Shown piece by piece: positions 1 through 8,962 of a DNA stretch of 64,000 bases. This DNA is from an uncultured Christensenella sp. Its GTDB lineage: Bacteria > Bacillota > Clostridia > Christensenellales > Borkfalkiaceae. Made by a program: the position numbers and the translations under genes. The notes under the pieces were generated by a model. The model worked only from the letters and a program-made list of their open reading frames with translations. It was not told the DNA's origin and did not search any database. The stretch spans positions 1-64,000 of the forward strand of contig CAJUFY010000001.1 of NCBI GenBank assembly GCA_910586245.1, written 5' to 3'. The stretch's first letter is position 1. Every line of letters begins with the position of its first letter.

Positions 1-3000
1 TTCCCGTTGCGACGTTATTCGATACCGTGCAGCCGTCCATCGTGAGCGTGCCGAAAGCCGAGCTCGAACGATATACGTAAACGCCGCCTGCCGCAACGCC
101 TGTGTTGTCCGTTATCTTTACGTTATTGAGTTCGCCAAAAGCGTGGCGGACGTCCTCCGCCACTAAGGGGCGACCTACGTGCAAAGCGCCCGCAGAGTCC
201 GCAACCGTAGTCGTGTGCCCCGTGATCAAACCGCCGTTCATCACAAGATTTCCGTCGTTGGTTAAAACAACCGCGCCCAAACCGCCGTTGTTGTCTTTAA
301 ACGTACAGTCGTTTAACGTGGTCTTACTCAATCCTGCACCCGTATTATCGGCAACACGCAAAACGCCCACGTTCAATGCCGTATTGCCCAAAAACTGCAC
401 GCGCGTAAGATTGGCAACCGTATTGTTCCCTACAGAAAAAATTCCGTCCGATCCCGTGTTGTTTGCAAATTTTACGTCTGTTAACGTTACATTCAGCTTC
501 CAAGCGGCAGTAGAGTACATTATCCATCCGCTCTGTGCGGTACAACTGTTATTCGAAATTTCACCGCCTGTTATGGATAAATGTCCCGCCAACGAAATTG
601 CACCTAAGCCACTCGTGCCCGTTGCTTTATTGTTTTTTACATTTACGTTGTCGAGCGTAACTCTGCCCTGCGAAGCTGCGGCGCCCGCAACGAACAACGC
701 GCCCGATTTTTGCGTTACGTTGCCGTCGGATGCGTTATCCCCGCCGATTGCGCCGCCCGTCATGGTAAGCACAGAAGTCGTTCCGACGTAAATCGGTGCA
801 TAACCGCCCGAATTGCTCTTGAAAACGCAGTCGGTCAGCGTTGCCGCCCCCTGATTGCTCAAATACAATCCCATGGCGGTCGTTCCGCCCGCAGAGGTAT
901 TAGCGGACAAGGTCACATTCCGCGCCGTCATTTCGCCGTTGAGGACGGTGATGCCCGAGCTCCCCGCGGCGGTATTCTTGTTCCCTTCGATCAAGGTATC
1001 GTTAATGCTGAAATCCGTCGTCGCAGTCATTACAACGGTAACCGTACCGCTGTAACCCGAAGCAATCGTTGCCGTATTCCCAAGAATATTCGCATTGCTG
1101 ATCCGTACGGAGGTAGGGTTGTATGCAAAAATTGCGCCCGTTCCGCCGCCCGTGTTGCCGATGATATAGCCGCCCGTCATTTCGAACGCGCCGCCGGCAC
1201 GAACGCCGACGCCGCCCGAACCGTACGCGTTCGCAGTGGAATTGCCGGTTACGGTACCGCCCGAGAACTTCAAATATCCTCCGGCCTGTACAAACAAAGG
1301 CGCTGCAGGCGAATTTGCTGCAGTAATCGACCCGCCCGAATAAGGTTTGCCGCCTTTGATCGTACCTTTGTCTACCGTATACGTTCTGCCGTTTGCGGTG
1401 ATCTGCTGCGATTCCCCGCGTTCGCGCGAACTGTCGATAATTTCAAGACTTCCCCAAACCCACAGCAAACCGTCGTCACCGGACACTTTATCGATCGTAT
1501 AACCGTTTAAGTCAAGTATGATATTCGCGCCCGCAGGAACCCAAAGCGCGCCGTACTCATAATAACCGTCTGCGCGCACGTTGTTGCCGAATTGCGGTCC
1601 TTTCCAGTCGGAGATCAGCGTCACCGTTTCCGTTCTGCCGCTGTTGTTCACGGAATTGTGAATCGCGCGCGTCCAGAAATTCGCGTTCGAAGGGAAGAAA
1701 AATTCCGCTTCCTTGTTTTGATTCAAAGTAATTTCCGCAAGCGGATTGTTCGGGATAAAGATATCGGCAGGGTCCAGCGTGGGATTGTGCGTGCCGAAAC
1801 CCGTTGTAAATTCCCCGCTCTGCACGCAGGAAATATAAATTTCCGAGCCAGTAAGCGCGCTTTCCACCGCAATTTTAACGCCCGCGGGCAAATACAAATT
1901 CGCCCCGCCGATGCCTGCGGCAAGGTTATCTTTGATGATGGTTTTCCCGCCGAACGAAGCGGTTGCGCCCGATACGAAAGAAATGACACCCTCGTTTTCC
2001 GTAAACGTGCAAGTCTGGAAGGAAGATGCGTAACTACCCGAAAGGTAAACCGCCGCGCGGTTCGCCCCCGTAGATTTGTTGCCCGTAAACGTCGTATTGC
2101 GTACGGTGATCCTTGTTGTCGTAACAGAAATCGCCGAAGCGCTGACCGCTTTATTGTTGGTAAACGAACACCCGTCCAGCGTGAGCGGCGCGGCTGATAC
2201 TGTATGCGAAATCGTAGAATCTTCCGTTGAAGCGCCGGTACTTACGTTACCTTCGAAGATACATTGATTGAAGCTGATCGAAGTGCTCGCATTGTTAATA
2301 AAAACTGCACTCCCCTTGCTCGAACTGTTGCCGGAAAACGTTACCCCCGTTACTGTTATTTTTTTGGCACCGCCGTTGCACAACAAACCGCCCGCGGCGT
2401 TGTTACTGTTCACTGTATTCAGCGCTTTGTTTCCGGAAATTTCGCCGCCGTTGATCGTCAGGCTACCATGCGCAGCAATTCCGCCCGCCGCCAACGATTT
2501 TCCAGTAGCCGTATTGTTGATAATCCGGCAATCGTTCAGCGTAACAATGGAGCTCGAGTCAATCCCCCCGACGTATCCGCTGTTGTTTTCTACCGTAACG
2601 TTGGTACACGTCAGAGTTATTATATTGTAATTGTCCTTAGTTGCAATTCCGCCCGCACAACCTGTTGTTGAATAAGTTGAACGGTTTCCGGAAATGACGG
2701 TATCGGAAATTTCTACTTTCGGCGCATTAGAAACTTTACCTGACCGATCCAACAAAAAAATTGTGGCACTATTGCTTGAGACTACGGCATTATTTGTAAA
2801 AGTACAGTTTTTGATTTTTGCAACGGTGCTTGCAATGTTCGTCGAGCTGATCGCAACGCTCCCGCCATTTGTTCCTGAAGCAGTGTTGTTGAGTACGTTG
2901 CAGCCGTCCATGACCAGCGTTCCGCCCATCTGAAAAACCCCTCCTCCGTCATGAGAGGTATTCCCCCGAAGCGTGACGTTGGTCATCGTAAGCTTCGATC

Positions 3001-4849
3001 CCCCGTACGAATTATACAGATGAACGCCGCCGGCAGTGTTACCAGCCACACTCGTCGCGTGATTTCCCGCAATCGTAATATCACGTAACTTTATGTTTAT
3101 GCCGGAGCCGGTATATTTCGTTGTAATCCCGCCCGCCTGATTACCGGAACTGGTGTATCCGCCCGTGATTGTGCCTCTTCCCGTGCCCGAATTATCTACG
3201 ATCTCAAGACTTGCGGCACCAGCTATATCCCCGACATAAATGACGCTACCGTCCGATTTCGCTGCCGTCAGGTTGCGGTTGAGAACGTAGCCGTTCATGT
3301 CGAACAAAATACTTGCCCCTTTGGGTACAAAGAGCGCACCGTTGTAATAGCCCGTGCCCGTGCCGAAACTGCCGTTTTCGGCAGTCCAGTCGGAAACCAT
3401 GGTGAACGTTTCCGTTCTGCCGCCGTTATTGAGGGAATTCTGAACTGCACGCGTCCATAAACCTGCGTTGGTGGGTTGATAATAATACGCCTCGCCGTTA
3501 TTTAACTCCACGAAGTATTTTTCTGCATTCGGTTTGAAAATCGTTTTAGGATCTGCCGTGTTGTGCGCACCGTAGCCCGAAGTAAACGTAGCCGCCGCTT
3601 GGCATACCACGCCGATATCGGACCCCGTTAAGGCGCCTGTAACGTTAATTTTATTGCCCGTTGCCAGATAGAGATTCTGCGCACGGCAAACGCCGCCCGT
3701 AACGGCGTTGTCTTTGATCACAACGCTGCCCTTGAACGAAGCGGTATCCGTATTTCTTTCAAAAGAAACGCCGCCGACGGCAGGTCTTTGTGCTTCTTTC
3801 ACGTTTACGGTATTGTTCGTTACCGAAGTGTTTTCGATCGTAACGTTGGAACTATTCAAATAAATTCCGCCCGTGCTGAAATAATTTCCCGTGTTCGTAC
3901 TATTGTCGTTTACAACGTTTCCCGTAATCGTACAACCGGAAATCAAAACGCTTACGGCAGAAGAATCAACCAAAATTCCGCCGCCTGCGCCATAAGAAGA
4001 CGTTGTTACCTGATTGTCGGAAATAACGGTATTACGAATTTCTGCATTTCCGTATCCGACGTTGATCGGCGCGCTATCAGACGACAAAAGAGCATTCTCA
4101 CTGATGATGCAATTCCGAACTACATTATTCGCACTCGAGGACGTAAAATTTAAGATACCCGATTGCGACACGTTCTCCGTAAACGTTACGCCGTCCAACA
4201 CAACGTTCCCCGAATTGAAAACATTAACAATTCCGTTGGAACCCAAAGTTGAATTGCCGCCTGTAACCTTGCCCGTACCTACCGAATCGATAATCGTAAG
4301 ATTGGAAGAAATGCGGAAAATTTCGTAGTAATCTTTTTCCGTTCCCGCAATCGCCTGATCGATCGTATATCCGTTTAAATCTAAAATAATGTCGGCATCA
4401 TTACCTGTCCATAAATAGTCCGTCGCCCCCGCATTCCCGAACGAACCGTTTACGGCTACCCAGTCGGAAACTAATTTTACGAGGATCGGTTTGCTTTTCG
4501 AAGTATTTTTAAAAGCGTAATTCCAACGTTCTACGTTCGTGGCGCCGGGAGCTTCCTCTGCCGCCGCTGCGCGCGCCAAAGATTCCGCACTCGTTCTGCA
4601 ACCGTCGGGAAGCGTCGCAGCCGCCGAAGCGGTGACTTCGTTCAATGCGAGCCCCCGTCCGTTTGCGCCGCTTGCAAACAGCACGCCGAAGCACACGCTC
4701 GTTACGAGCGCGAAGAGCATGAGCACGACCGCGATCAGGCGCGGCGCGCGGCTTCCCCCTATATTTTCGTTGCGCGCGATACCCGCAAAGGCTTCCCTTC
4801 GCGCGCTCAATCTTTTTAATGAATTTTTCTTCTCGATTTTATTCTTCAT
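1..4849 (-). CDS. Giant three-module beta-helix surface protein, C-terminus beyond window
   Basis: About 1,616 codons are visible, uninterrupted where I checked; the C-terminus lies beyond position 1. The ATG at 4849 follows GGAGG. The N-terminus is Lys/Arg-rich, then a hydrophobic segment at about residues 29-50 (signal or anchor). The rest is short, Gly/Asn/Thr-rich beta-helix rungs such as GTLTMDGCTVSNN, typical of right-handed parallel beta-helix adhesins. The protein is built as three related modules. Each opens with a W-x-x-A/T-x-x-N...SDW stretch (near 4530, 3460 and 1670), then a DxNGYxI segment and a LEIIDS segment, followed by many rungs. This is seen directly. A surface role, adhesion or glycan binding, is inferred from the fold. 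I see no catalytic motif. No cell-wall sorting signal is visible because the C-terminus is missing. Confidence 0.8.
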   Translation of the reverse strand, partial: MKNKIEKKNSLKRLSARREAFAGIARNENIGGSRAPRLIAVVLMLFALVTSVCFGVLFASGANGRGLALNEVTASAAATLPDGCRTSAESLARAAAAEEAPGATNVERWNYAFKNTSKSKPILVKLVSDWVAVNGSFGNAGATDYLWTGNDADIILDLNGYTIDQAIAGTEKDYYEIFRISSNLTIIDSVGTGKVTGGNSTLGSNGIVNVFNSGNVVLDGVTFTENVSQSGILNFTSSSANNVVRNCIISENALLSSDSAPINVGYGNAEIRNTVISDNQVTTSSYGAGGGILVDSSAVSVLISGCTITGNVVNDNSTNTGNYFSTGGIYLNSSNVTIENTSVTNNTVNVKEAQRPAVGGVSFERNTDTASFKGSVVIKDNAVTGGVCRAQNLYLATGNKINVTGALTGSDIGVVCQAAATFTSGYGAHNTADPKTIFKPNAEKYFVELNNGEAYYYQPTNAGLWTRAVQNSLNNGGRTETFTMVSDWTAENGSFGTGTGYYNGALFVPKGASILFDMNGYVLNRNLTAAKSDGSVIYVGDIAGAASLEIVDNSGTGRGTITGGYTSSGNQAGGITTKYTGSGINIKLRDITIAGNHATSVAGNTAGGVHLYNSYGGSKLTMTNVTLRGNTSHDGGGVFQMGGTLVMDGCNVLNNTASGTNGGSVAISSTNIASTVAKIKNCTFTNNAVVSSNSATIFLLDRSGKVSNAPKVEISDTVISGNRSTYSTTGCAGGIATKDNYNIITLTCTNVTVENNSGYVGGIDSSSIVTLNDCRIINNTATGKSLAAGGIAAHGSLTINGGEISGNKALNTVNSNNAAGGLLCNGGAKKITVTGVTFSGNSSSKGSAVFINNASTSISFNQCIFEGNVSTGASTEDSTISHTVSAAPLTLDGCSFTNNKAVSASAISVTTTRITVRNTTFTGNKSTGANRAAVYLSGSYASSFQTCTFTENEGVISFVSGATASFGGKTIIKDNLAAGIGGANLYLPAGVKIAVESALTGSEIYISCVQSGEFTTGFGTHNPTLDPADIFIPNNPLAEITLNQNKEAEFFFPSNANFWTRAIHNSVNNSGRTETVTLISDWKGPQFGNNVRADGYYEYGALWVPAGANIILDLNGYTIDKVSGDDGLLWVWGSLEIIDSSRERGESQQITANGRTYTVDKGTIKGGKPYSGGSITAANSPAAPLFVQAGGYLKFSGGTVTGNSTANAYGSGGVGVRAGGAFEMTGGYIIGNTGGGTGAIFAYNPTSVRISNANILGNTATIASGYSGTVTVVMTATTDFSINDTLIEGNKNTAAGSSGITVLNGEMTARNVTLSANTSAGGTTAMGLYLSNQGAATLTDCVFKSNSGGYAPIYVGTTSVLTMTGGAIGGDNASDGNVTQKSGALFVAGAAASQGRVTLDNVNVKNNKATGTSGLGAISLAGHLSITGGEISNNSCTAQSGWIMYSTAAWKLNVTLTDVKFANNTGSDGIFSVGNNTVANLTRVQFLGNTALNVGVLRVADNTGAGLSKTTLNDCTFKDNNGGLGAVVLTNDGNLVMNGGLITGHTTTVADSAGALHVGRPLVAEDVRHAFGELNNVKITDNTGVAAGGVYVYRSSSAFGTLTMDGCTVSNNVATG

Positions 4850-5057
4850 GGATACCTCCATTCAAACAAAACTCTTCCTTGTCCTTCTTTGTGATTTTTG
4901 TTCACCTTCCCCGACGCGTTCTTGATTCCATAACTATCGGTTCTGGTGAATTCTACTGAGCGTAGAGAACTTTTTGAAAAAAATTTACAAAATAAAAAAA
5001 TCCCCTCCGTATTCCGAAAGAGATTTTTTGCGTATCTATTAAATTTTTCGAATCAAT

Positions 5058-5101
5058 AAAAAAAACCGAGCCGCCGAAATTTACTTTCGACGGCTCGGTT
5101 T
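5058..5101 (-). terminator. Terminator after tRNA-Val
   Basis: Read on the minus strand, a GC-rich hairpin (arms about AAACCGAGCCG and CGGCTCGGTTT) ends in a run of T. It lies immediately 3' of the tRNA-Val gene. It also separates the tRNA from the beta-helix gene further downstream on the same strand. Confidence 0.85.
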
Positions 5102-5178
5102 TGGTGGGGACAACAGGGCTCGAACCTGTGACCTCACGCATGTGAAGCGTGCGCTCCAACCAACTGAGCTATGCCCCC
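5102..5178 (-). tRNA. tRNA-Val (anticodon CAC)
   Basis: A full cloverleaf with encoded CCA. The acceptor GGGGGCA pairs with TGTCCCC (one G-T), the D-arm is AGCTCAGTTGG, and the anticodon stem is CACGC/GCGTG with loop TTCACAT, giving anticodon CAC (codon GUG). The T-loop is TTCGAGC. A consensus promoter lies upstream at 5196-5224. Confidence 0.93.
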
Positions 5179-5195
5179 GCACGAAGCGTAATCAT

Positions 5196-5224
5196 ATTTT
5201 ACTTGCTTACAAAGAAAATGTCAA
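5196..5224 (-). promoter_or_regulatory. Promoter of tRNA-Val
   Basis: Minus-strand TTGACA (5219-5224), 17-bp spacer, TAAAAT (5196-5201), about 18 bp before the tRNA 5' end. Confidence 0.85.
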
Positions 5225-5275
5225 TTGTTTTTTAATGGGGAAGAAAAGATTTTTTAGAAACTTCATAAAAAACGC

Positions 5276-5304
5276 TTGCATTTTTTTTCAGTTATGTATA
5301 TAAT
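5276..5304 (+). promoter_or_regulatory. Promoter of tRNA-Ala(CGC)
   Basis: TTGCAT (5276-5281), 17-bp spacer, TATAAT (5299-5304), 16 bp before the tRNA. Confidence 0.85.
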
Positions 5305-5320
5305 CGTATTACAGTTGAAT

Positions 5321-5396
5321 GGGGATATAGCTCATCTGGTAGAGCGGTACGTTCGCAACGTACAGGTAACGTGTTCGAGTCACGCTATCTCCACCA
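5321..5396 (+). tRNA. tRNA-Ala (anticodon CGC)
   Basis: The acceptor GGGGATA pairs with TATCTCC and CCA is encoded. The anticodon stem is GTACG/CGTAC with loop TTCGCAA, giving anticodon CGC (codon GCG). The T-stem has one mismatch. It is divergent from tRNA-Val and followed directly by a terminator. Confidence 0.9.
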
Positions 5397-5397
5397 C

Positions 5398-5432
5398 AAA
5401 AAATCCGAAACGGCAATCGTTTCGGATTTTTT
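5398..5432 (+). terminator. Terminator after tRNA-Ala(CGC)
   Basis: The hairpin AAATCCGAAACG / CGTTTCGGATTT is followed by a T run directly behind the CCA end of the tRNA. Confidence 0.85.
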
Positions 5433-5475
5433 TATGAAAAGAACGTTGCCGTGAGAACGTCCGCCTATTCGACGT

Positions 5476-5504
5476 TTGACTTTTTTCTTAAACTTACATA
5501 TAAT
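5476..5504 (+). promoter_or_regulatory. Consensus promoter giving a leaderless mRNA
   Basis: TTGACT (5476-5481), exactly 17 bp, TATAAT (5499-5504). The ATG at 5512 starts 7 bp after the -10 box, where transcription itself should begin. The upstream TTG at 5476 and ATG at 5506 therefore cannot be the usual start. Confidence 0.8.
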
Positions 5505-5511
5505 AATGAAT

Positions 5512-6471
5512 ATGACTTCAGCGGTAAAAAAAAGCATCGGAATTTTATATATTTTGGGCGCGGCGCTCTGCTTTGCGCTGATGAATTTGTTCGTGAATCT
5601 TGCGGGCGATCTTCCCCTCATGCAAAAAGTGTTCTTCCGAAACGTGCTTACCGTCGTAGTGGTATTCGTGATTCTGCTCTTTCAGAAAGAAAAATTCCGC
5701 ATACACGATAAATCCTGTATTCTTTGGTTGATTTTGCGCTCGGCGATCGGATTTTTGGGCGTAATCTTAAACTTTTACGCAATCGATCACATCGGAAGTA
5801 TTTCCGACGCCTCGATTTTAAATAAACTCTCCCCTTTCTTCGCGATTTTATTTTCCGTATTTATCCTACGAGAAAAACCGACGCTTCCGGAAGTAATTTT
5901 TACGTTGGTTGCGTTTGCAGGCGCCTTCTGCGTGGTAAATCCGCGCGATTTACAGGCGCTCCCCGCAGTGGCGGGATTCTTTTCGGGCGCATGCGCCGGA
6001 TTCGCCTATACGTGCGTACGCGTGCTTGCCGTAAAAGGCGAACGGGGCATAATCACCGTCTTCGTATTCGCCGTCTTTTCGACCGTCGTTTCCCTCCCCT
6101 TCTTTATTGCGGGATTCGAACCGATGACCTGGAAACAGTTGCTGTTTCTGCTGCTCGCGGGTGCGTGCGCAACGGGCGGACAGTTTTTTATTACGGCGGC
6201 ATATAGAAAAGCGCCCGCCAAAGAGATCGCCGTATTCGACTACTTTCAAGTGCTGTTCGCGGCGGTGCTGGGCTTCTTCTTCCTGAGCCAGACGCCCGAA
6301 CTGCTGAGTATCATCGGGTACGTGATCATCATCGGCGCGGCGGTTGCAAAACAAATTTTTCACCTGATCAAAGTCAAACGTGAAAAATCAATCGCGACGG
6401 CGGAAATCGACGAAGCGGCAGCCGCCCCTTCGCAGGACGCGCCGAGGGAACAAGACAGAAAAAACGAATAA
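5512..6471 (+). CDS. DMT/EamA-family membrane transporter
   Basis: A 319-residue, very hydrophobic protein with about ten membrane helices. It has the two repeated EamA halves of the drug/metabolite transporter superfamily; the second half starts near VAGFFSGACAGFAYT. The family exports metabolites or drugs across the plasma membrane, and the substrate cannot be read from sequence. The C-terminus ends in a soluble, Lys/Glu/Ala-rich tail. I chose ATG 5512 because a perfect promoter ends at 5504 and no ribosome site is present, so the mRNA is probably leaderless. The next gene starts 60 bp downstream and has its own promoter. Confidence 0.85.
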   Translation: MTSAVKKSIGILYILGAALCFALMNLFVNLAGDLPLMQKVFFRNVLTVVVVFVILLFQKEKFRIHDKSCILWLILRSAIGFLGVILNFYAIDHIGSISDASILNKLSPFFAILFSVFILREKPTLPEVIFTLVAFAGAFCVVNPRDLQALPAVAGFFSGACAGFAYTCVRVLAVKGERGIITVFVFAVFSTVVSLPFFIAGFEPMTWKQLLFLLLAGACATGGQFFITAAYRKAPAKEIAVFDYFQVLFAAVLGFFFLSQTPELLSIIGYVIIIGAAVAKQIFHLIKVKREKSIATAEIDEAAAAPSQDAPREQDRKNE

Positions 6472-6486
6472 ATTTTTCCCGTACGG

Positions 6487-6515
6487 TTGCAATTTACACG
6501 GGGATATGCTATGAT
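6487..6515 (+). promoter_or_regulatory. Promoter of the flippase-like gene
   Basis: TTGCAA (6487-6492), 17 bp, extended -10 TGCTATGAT ending at 6515. The predicted transcript start is near 6522, which rules out the upstream TTG and ATG codons (6487, 6511) as starts. Confidence 0.65.
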
Positions 6516-6531
6516 AATTGCGGTGAAAGTG

Positions 6532-7899
6532 ATGGAAGAGCAAAACAATTTGCCGAAAGCGTCGGAAGATTCCGCGCACGAACAAGAAAATACAACCGCG
6601 GAACAAACCGAAGATCCCGCCGAAGCGCAATCGGTCTCGAAAACGGAGGTTCAGACGCCGCGCACCAAATTAAAGCGACTCCCGAACGAATCGGACGAAC
6701 AGTTTTTAGCGCGCTTTAACGAAGCAAAACAACGTGAAATCGAACGCTTAGGGCAGGAAATCGCGGAAAAGACGAGCCGCGATACGAAGAAGAAACGCCG
6801 CAACTGGTGGATCAAGACGGGATTGATGCTGGCGCTGATCGCGGTTTCCGTCGCCATGATGTTCACGATCACGAGCTATCTTGCGCCCGAAGGCACGGCA
6901 AGCTTCACGCAGATGGTTGCAGGCGCAAGTCTGCCTTTCTTCCTGATATTCATCGGTGTCGTCGTGCTGTACATGGTTCTCGAAAGTTTAAAATACGCCT
7001 ATCTTTTGAAGATTTCCACGGGAAAATGGCGGTTTAAAAATTCGACCAAGACCATGTTTTTAGGGAAGTATTACGACGGGATCACCCCGCTCGGTACGGG
7101 CGGACAGCCCTTCCAGATCTATTATCTGCACAAAAAAGATATTCCCGCGGGCGTAGCGACCGCCGTTCCGCTGGTACGGTTTATCGTGGGAACCATCGTC
7201 TTTTGCCTGATTGCCGTTGCATTCTTCGTCTATGCGGGCGTAACCGATTTGCTGAATGCGAGCGTTCTGCAAAAGTGGGGCGGCGGAACGATTATTCTTA
7301 CGATCGCGACGATCGCCATGGTCGGAAACCTTCTGATTCCCGTAATCATGTTGGTCGTGTCCCTCTTCCCCCGCTTCGGCAAAAAAATGATGATGGTCAT
7401 CATCAAAGCATTAAGCAAACTCCGCATCGTAAAACACAAGTATCCCACCATGAAGAAGTATATCTACGAAATGGAGGAATACCGCCAGTCGCTGAAACTT
7501 CTGATCCGGAAATGGTGGGAACTCATCCCGTTGATTTTACTTTGCGTCGTGGATATGGTCATGAATATGTCCATCCCGTTTTTTGCAGTCATGGCGATTG
7601 CGGGTCCCGGCATAACTGCCGAACCCGTCATGCTGTGGTTTCAGATTATGTGCCTTGCAACGATCTCGTTCTACTCCTCTTCCTTCGTACCGACGCCCGG
7701 CAACAGCGGCGCAAGCGAAGCGATGACGACGCTCGTATTCCTTTCCGTTTCGGGAATCGAAAGTCTACTCGGATGGATCGTACTGCTGTGGAGATTCGCA
7801 ACTTATTATCTGTACATTCTTTCCGGAATCGGGATCAGTATTTTCGAAATCATTCGTTCGGCGGTGCGCAACCGAAGAGCGTTGAAGAAAAGCAAATAA
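6532..7899 (+). CDS. Lysylphosphatidylglycerol synthase TM/flippase-like membrane protein
   Basis: 455 residues. The first about 85 are polar and charged (cytoplasmic, Glu/Lys-rich). They are followed by about eight membrane helices with features typical of the LPG_synthase_TM family (MprF N-terminal domain and relatives), including the glycine-rich loop DGITPLGTGGQPFQ and PTPGNSGASE near the C-terminus. Family members flip or synthesise aminoacylated lipids or are uncharacterised. No C-terminal aminoacyl-transferase domain is present, so a flippase or transport role is more likely than lipid aminoacylation. The start at 6532 follows the position of the promoter and gives a leader of only about 10 nt with a weak GGTG ribosome site. 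Confidence 0.75.
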   Translation: MEEQNNLPKASEDSAHEQENTTAEQTEDPAEAQSVSKTEVQTPRTKLKRLPNESDEQFLARFNEAKQREIERLGQEIAEKTSRDTKKKRRNWWIKTGLMLALIAVSVAMMFTITSYLAPEGTASFTQMVAGASLPFFLIFIGVVVLYMVLESLKYAYLLKISTGKWRFKNSTKTMFLGKYYDGITPLGTGGQPFQIYYLHKKDIPAGVATAVPLVRFIVGTIVFCLIAVAFFVYAGVTDLLNASVLQKWGGGTIILTIATIAMVGNLLIPVIMLVVSLFPRFGKKMMMVIIKALSKLRIVKHKYPTMKKYIYEMEEYRQSLKLLIRKWWELIPLILLCVVDMVMNMSIPFFAVMAIAGPGITAEPVMLWFQIMCLATISFYSSSFVPTPGNSGASEAMTTLVFLSVSGIESLLGWIVLLWRFATYYLYILSGIGISIFEIIRSAVRNRRALKKSK

Positions 7900-7901
7900 C
7901 G

Positions 7902-7931
7902 AAAAAATCGCCCTTGTACGGGCGATTTTTT
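7902..7931. terminator. Bidirectional terminator between convergent genes
   Basis: AAAATCGCCC / GGGCGATTTT arms flanked by A and T runs on either side. It serves the flippase-like gene (+) and the yfcE-like gene (-), whose stop codon overlaps it. Confidence 0.9.
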
Positions 7932-8396
7932 TATGCAAGCGAAACGATCGTCGGCGTGATTTTCCGATCGTGCACCACCAGATAACAGTAACTCGGCGCA
8001 GAATACGAACCGGCGGAACCGGGATTGATACAAAATACGCCCGAAACCGTTTCGATTTCCGCACGGTGCGTATGCCCGTACAGCGCGGCGTCGCACCCCA
8101 GCGCTTCCGCGCGCCACCAGCCGTTGAAGCCCCGATTTCACCCCGTACCGATGTCCGTGACAACAGAACAGGCGCACGCCCTCCGCTTCGATCACGCACT
8201 CCTCTTCGCCGTACGCAAAATCGCAATTGCCGCGCAGAACGTACGTCTTTTCGGGATACTCCCCGGACGTTCCCCGCACGTCCCCTGAACCGTCGCCGAG
8301 ATGGACGATATAATCGTTTTCGGCAAAGAGCGGACGGAGTTTTTCGATGGCTCCGCGTCTGCCGTGCGAATCGGACAAAACGACGAACGTCTTCAT
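7931..8396 (-). pseudogene. YfcE-type metallophosphoesterase, frameshifted
   Basis: The ATG at 8396 overlaps the rdgB stop codon. The first about 92 codons read as a normal YfcE/MJ0936-family phosphodiesterase: DSHG near the start, then HLGD, RGNCD and CCHGHRYGV, all metal-binding motifs. Near 8105-8116 the frame breaks inside a CGCGCG tract. The remainder of the family, including ALYGHTHRAE and INPGSAG, continues in another frame to the stop at 7931. Restoring a single CG dinucleotide gives a full 155-residue protein, the usual family length. This is either a recent slippage mutation or an assembly error, and no other damage is visible. It is the third gene of the ade-rdgB-yfcE operon. Confidence 0.75.
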
Positions 8397-8962
8397 AACA
8401 GTTTCTCCAAAGCGCGCAGCGCTCTGCCGCGGTGCGAAACGCCGTTTTTTTCTGCTTCCGAAGCTTCTCCGAACGATTTTTGCAAATCGGTACTGAAAAA
8501 TAGACTGTCGTAACCGAAGCCGTTTTCCCCGCATTCCCGCGTTAAAATTTGCCCGTGCGTTCTTCCTTCGGCGGTAATCGCTTTTCCGTCGGGAAACACC
8601 AGCGCAAGCGCGCAGGAAAAGAACGCGGAACGATCGGCTTCCCCCGCAAGATTTTTTAAGAGCAGCGCGCGGTTTTCTGCATCCCCTCCGCCCGAATAAC
8701 GCGCACTGTAAACGCCGGGCGCACCGCCGAGCGCGTTGACGCACAGCCCGCTGTCGTCCGCCAAAGCGGGAAGCCCCGTCGCCCGACAAACCGCCTGCGC
8801 CTTTAAAAGTGCGTTTTCCGCAAAGGTTACGCCCGTTTCTTCGACTTCGCCCCGAAAGCCCGCTTCCGTCTGAGAGAGCACTTCCCACTGCGCAAGTACG
8901 GCGCGGATTTCCTTTAATTTGTGTGCGTTGCCCGTTGCGGCAACGATCGTATTCCGATTCAT
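8393..8962 (-). CDS. rdgB: RdgB/HAM1-family XTP/dITP diphosphatase
   Basis: 189 residues beginning MNRNTIVAATGNAHKLKEI, the phosphate-binding signature of non-canonical purine NTP pyrophosphatases. It also has LPALADDSGLCVNALGGAPGV in the middle and GFGYDSLF near the C-terminus, all family hallmarks. It hydrolyses XTP, ITP and dITP to monophosphates, keeping deaminated purines out of DNA and RNA. Its start overlaps the ade stop by 4 bp and its stop overlaps the yfcE start by 4 bp, so the three genes are translationally coupled. The pairing with adenine deaminase is logical, since that enzyme makes hypoxanthine. Confidence 0.93.
   Translation of the reverse strand: MNRNTIVAATGNAHKLKEIRAVLAQWEVLSQTEAGFRGEVEETGVTFAENALLKAQAVCRATGLPALADDSGLCVNALGGAPGVYSARYSGGGDAENRALLLKNLAGEADRSAFFSCALALVFPDGKAITAEGRTHGQILTRECGENGFGYDSLFFSTDLQKSFGEASEAEKNGVSHRGRALRALEKLL

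Noticed and set aside
102..2933. Several plus-strand open frames of 60-270 codons under the beta-helix gene
   Set aside because: The minus-strand frame is open across the stretches I translated and gives regular beta-helix rungs; the plus frames are its shadows.
5476..5511. The longer TTG or ATG starts for the DMT transporter (5476, 5506)
   Set aside because: They lie inside or directly at the promoter (-35 at 5476, -10 ending at 5504), so they would not be in the transcript.
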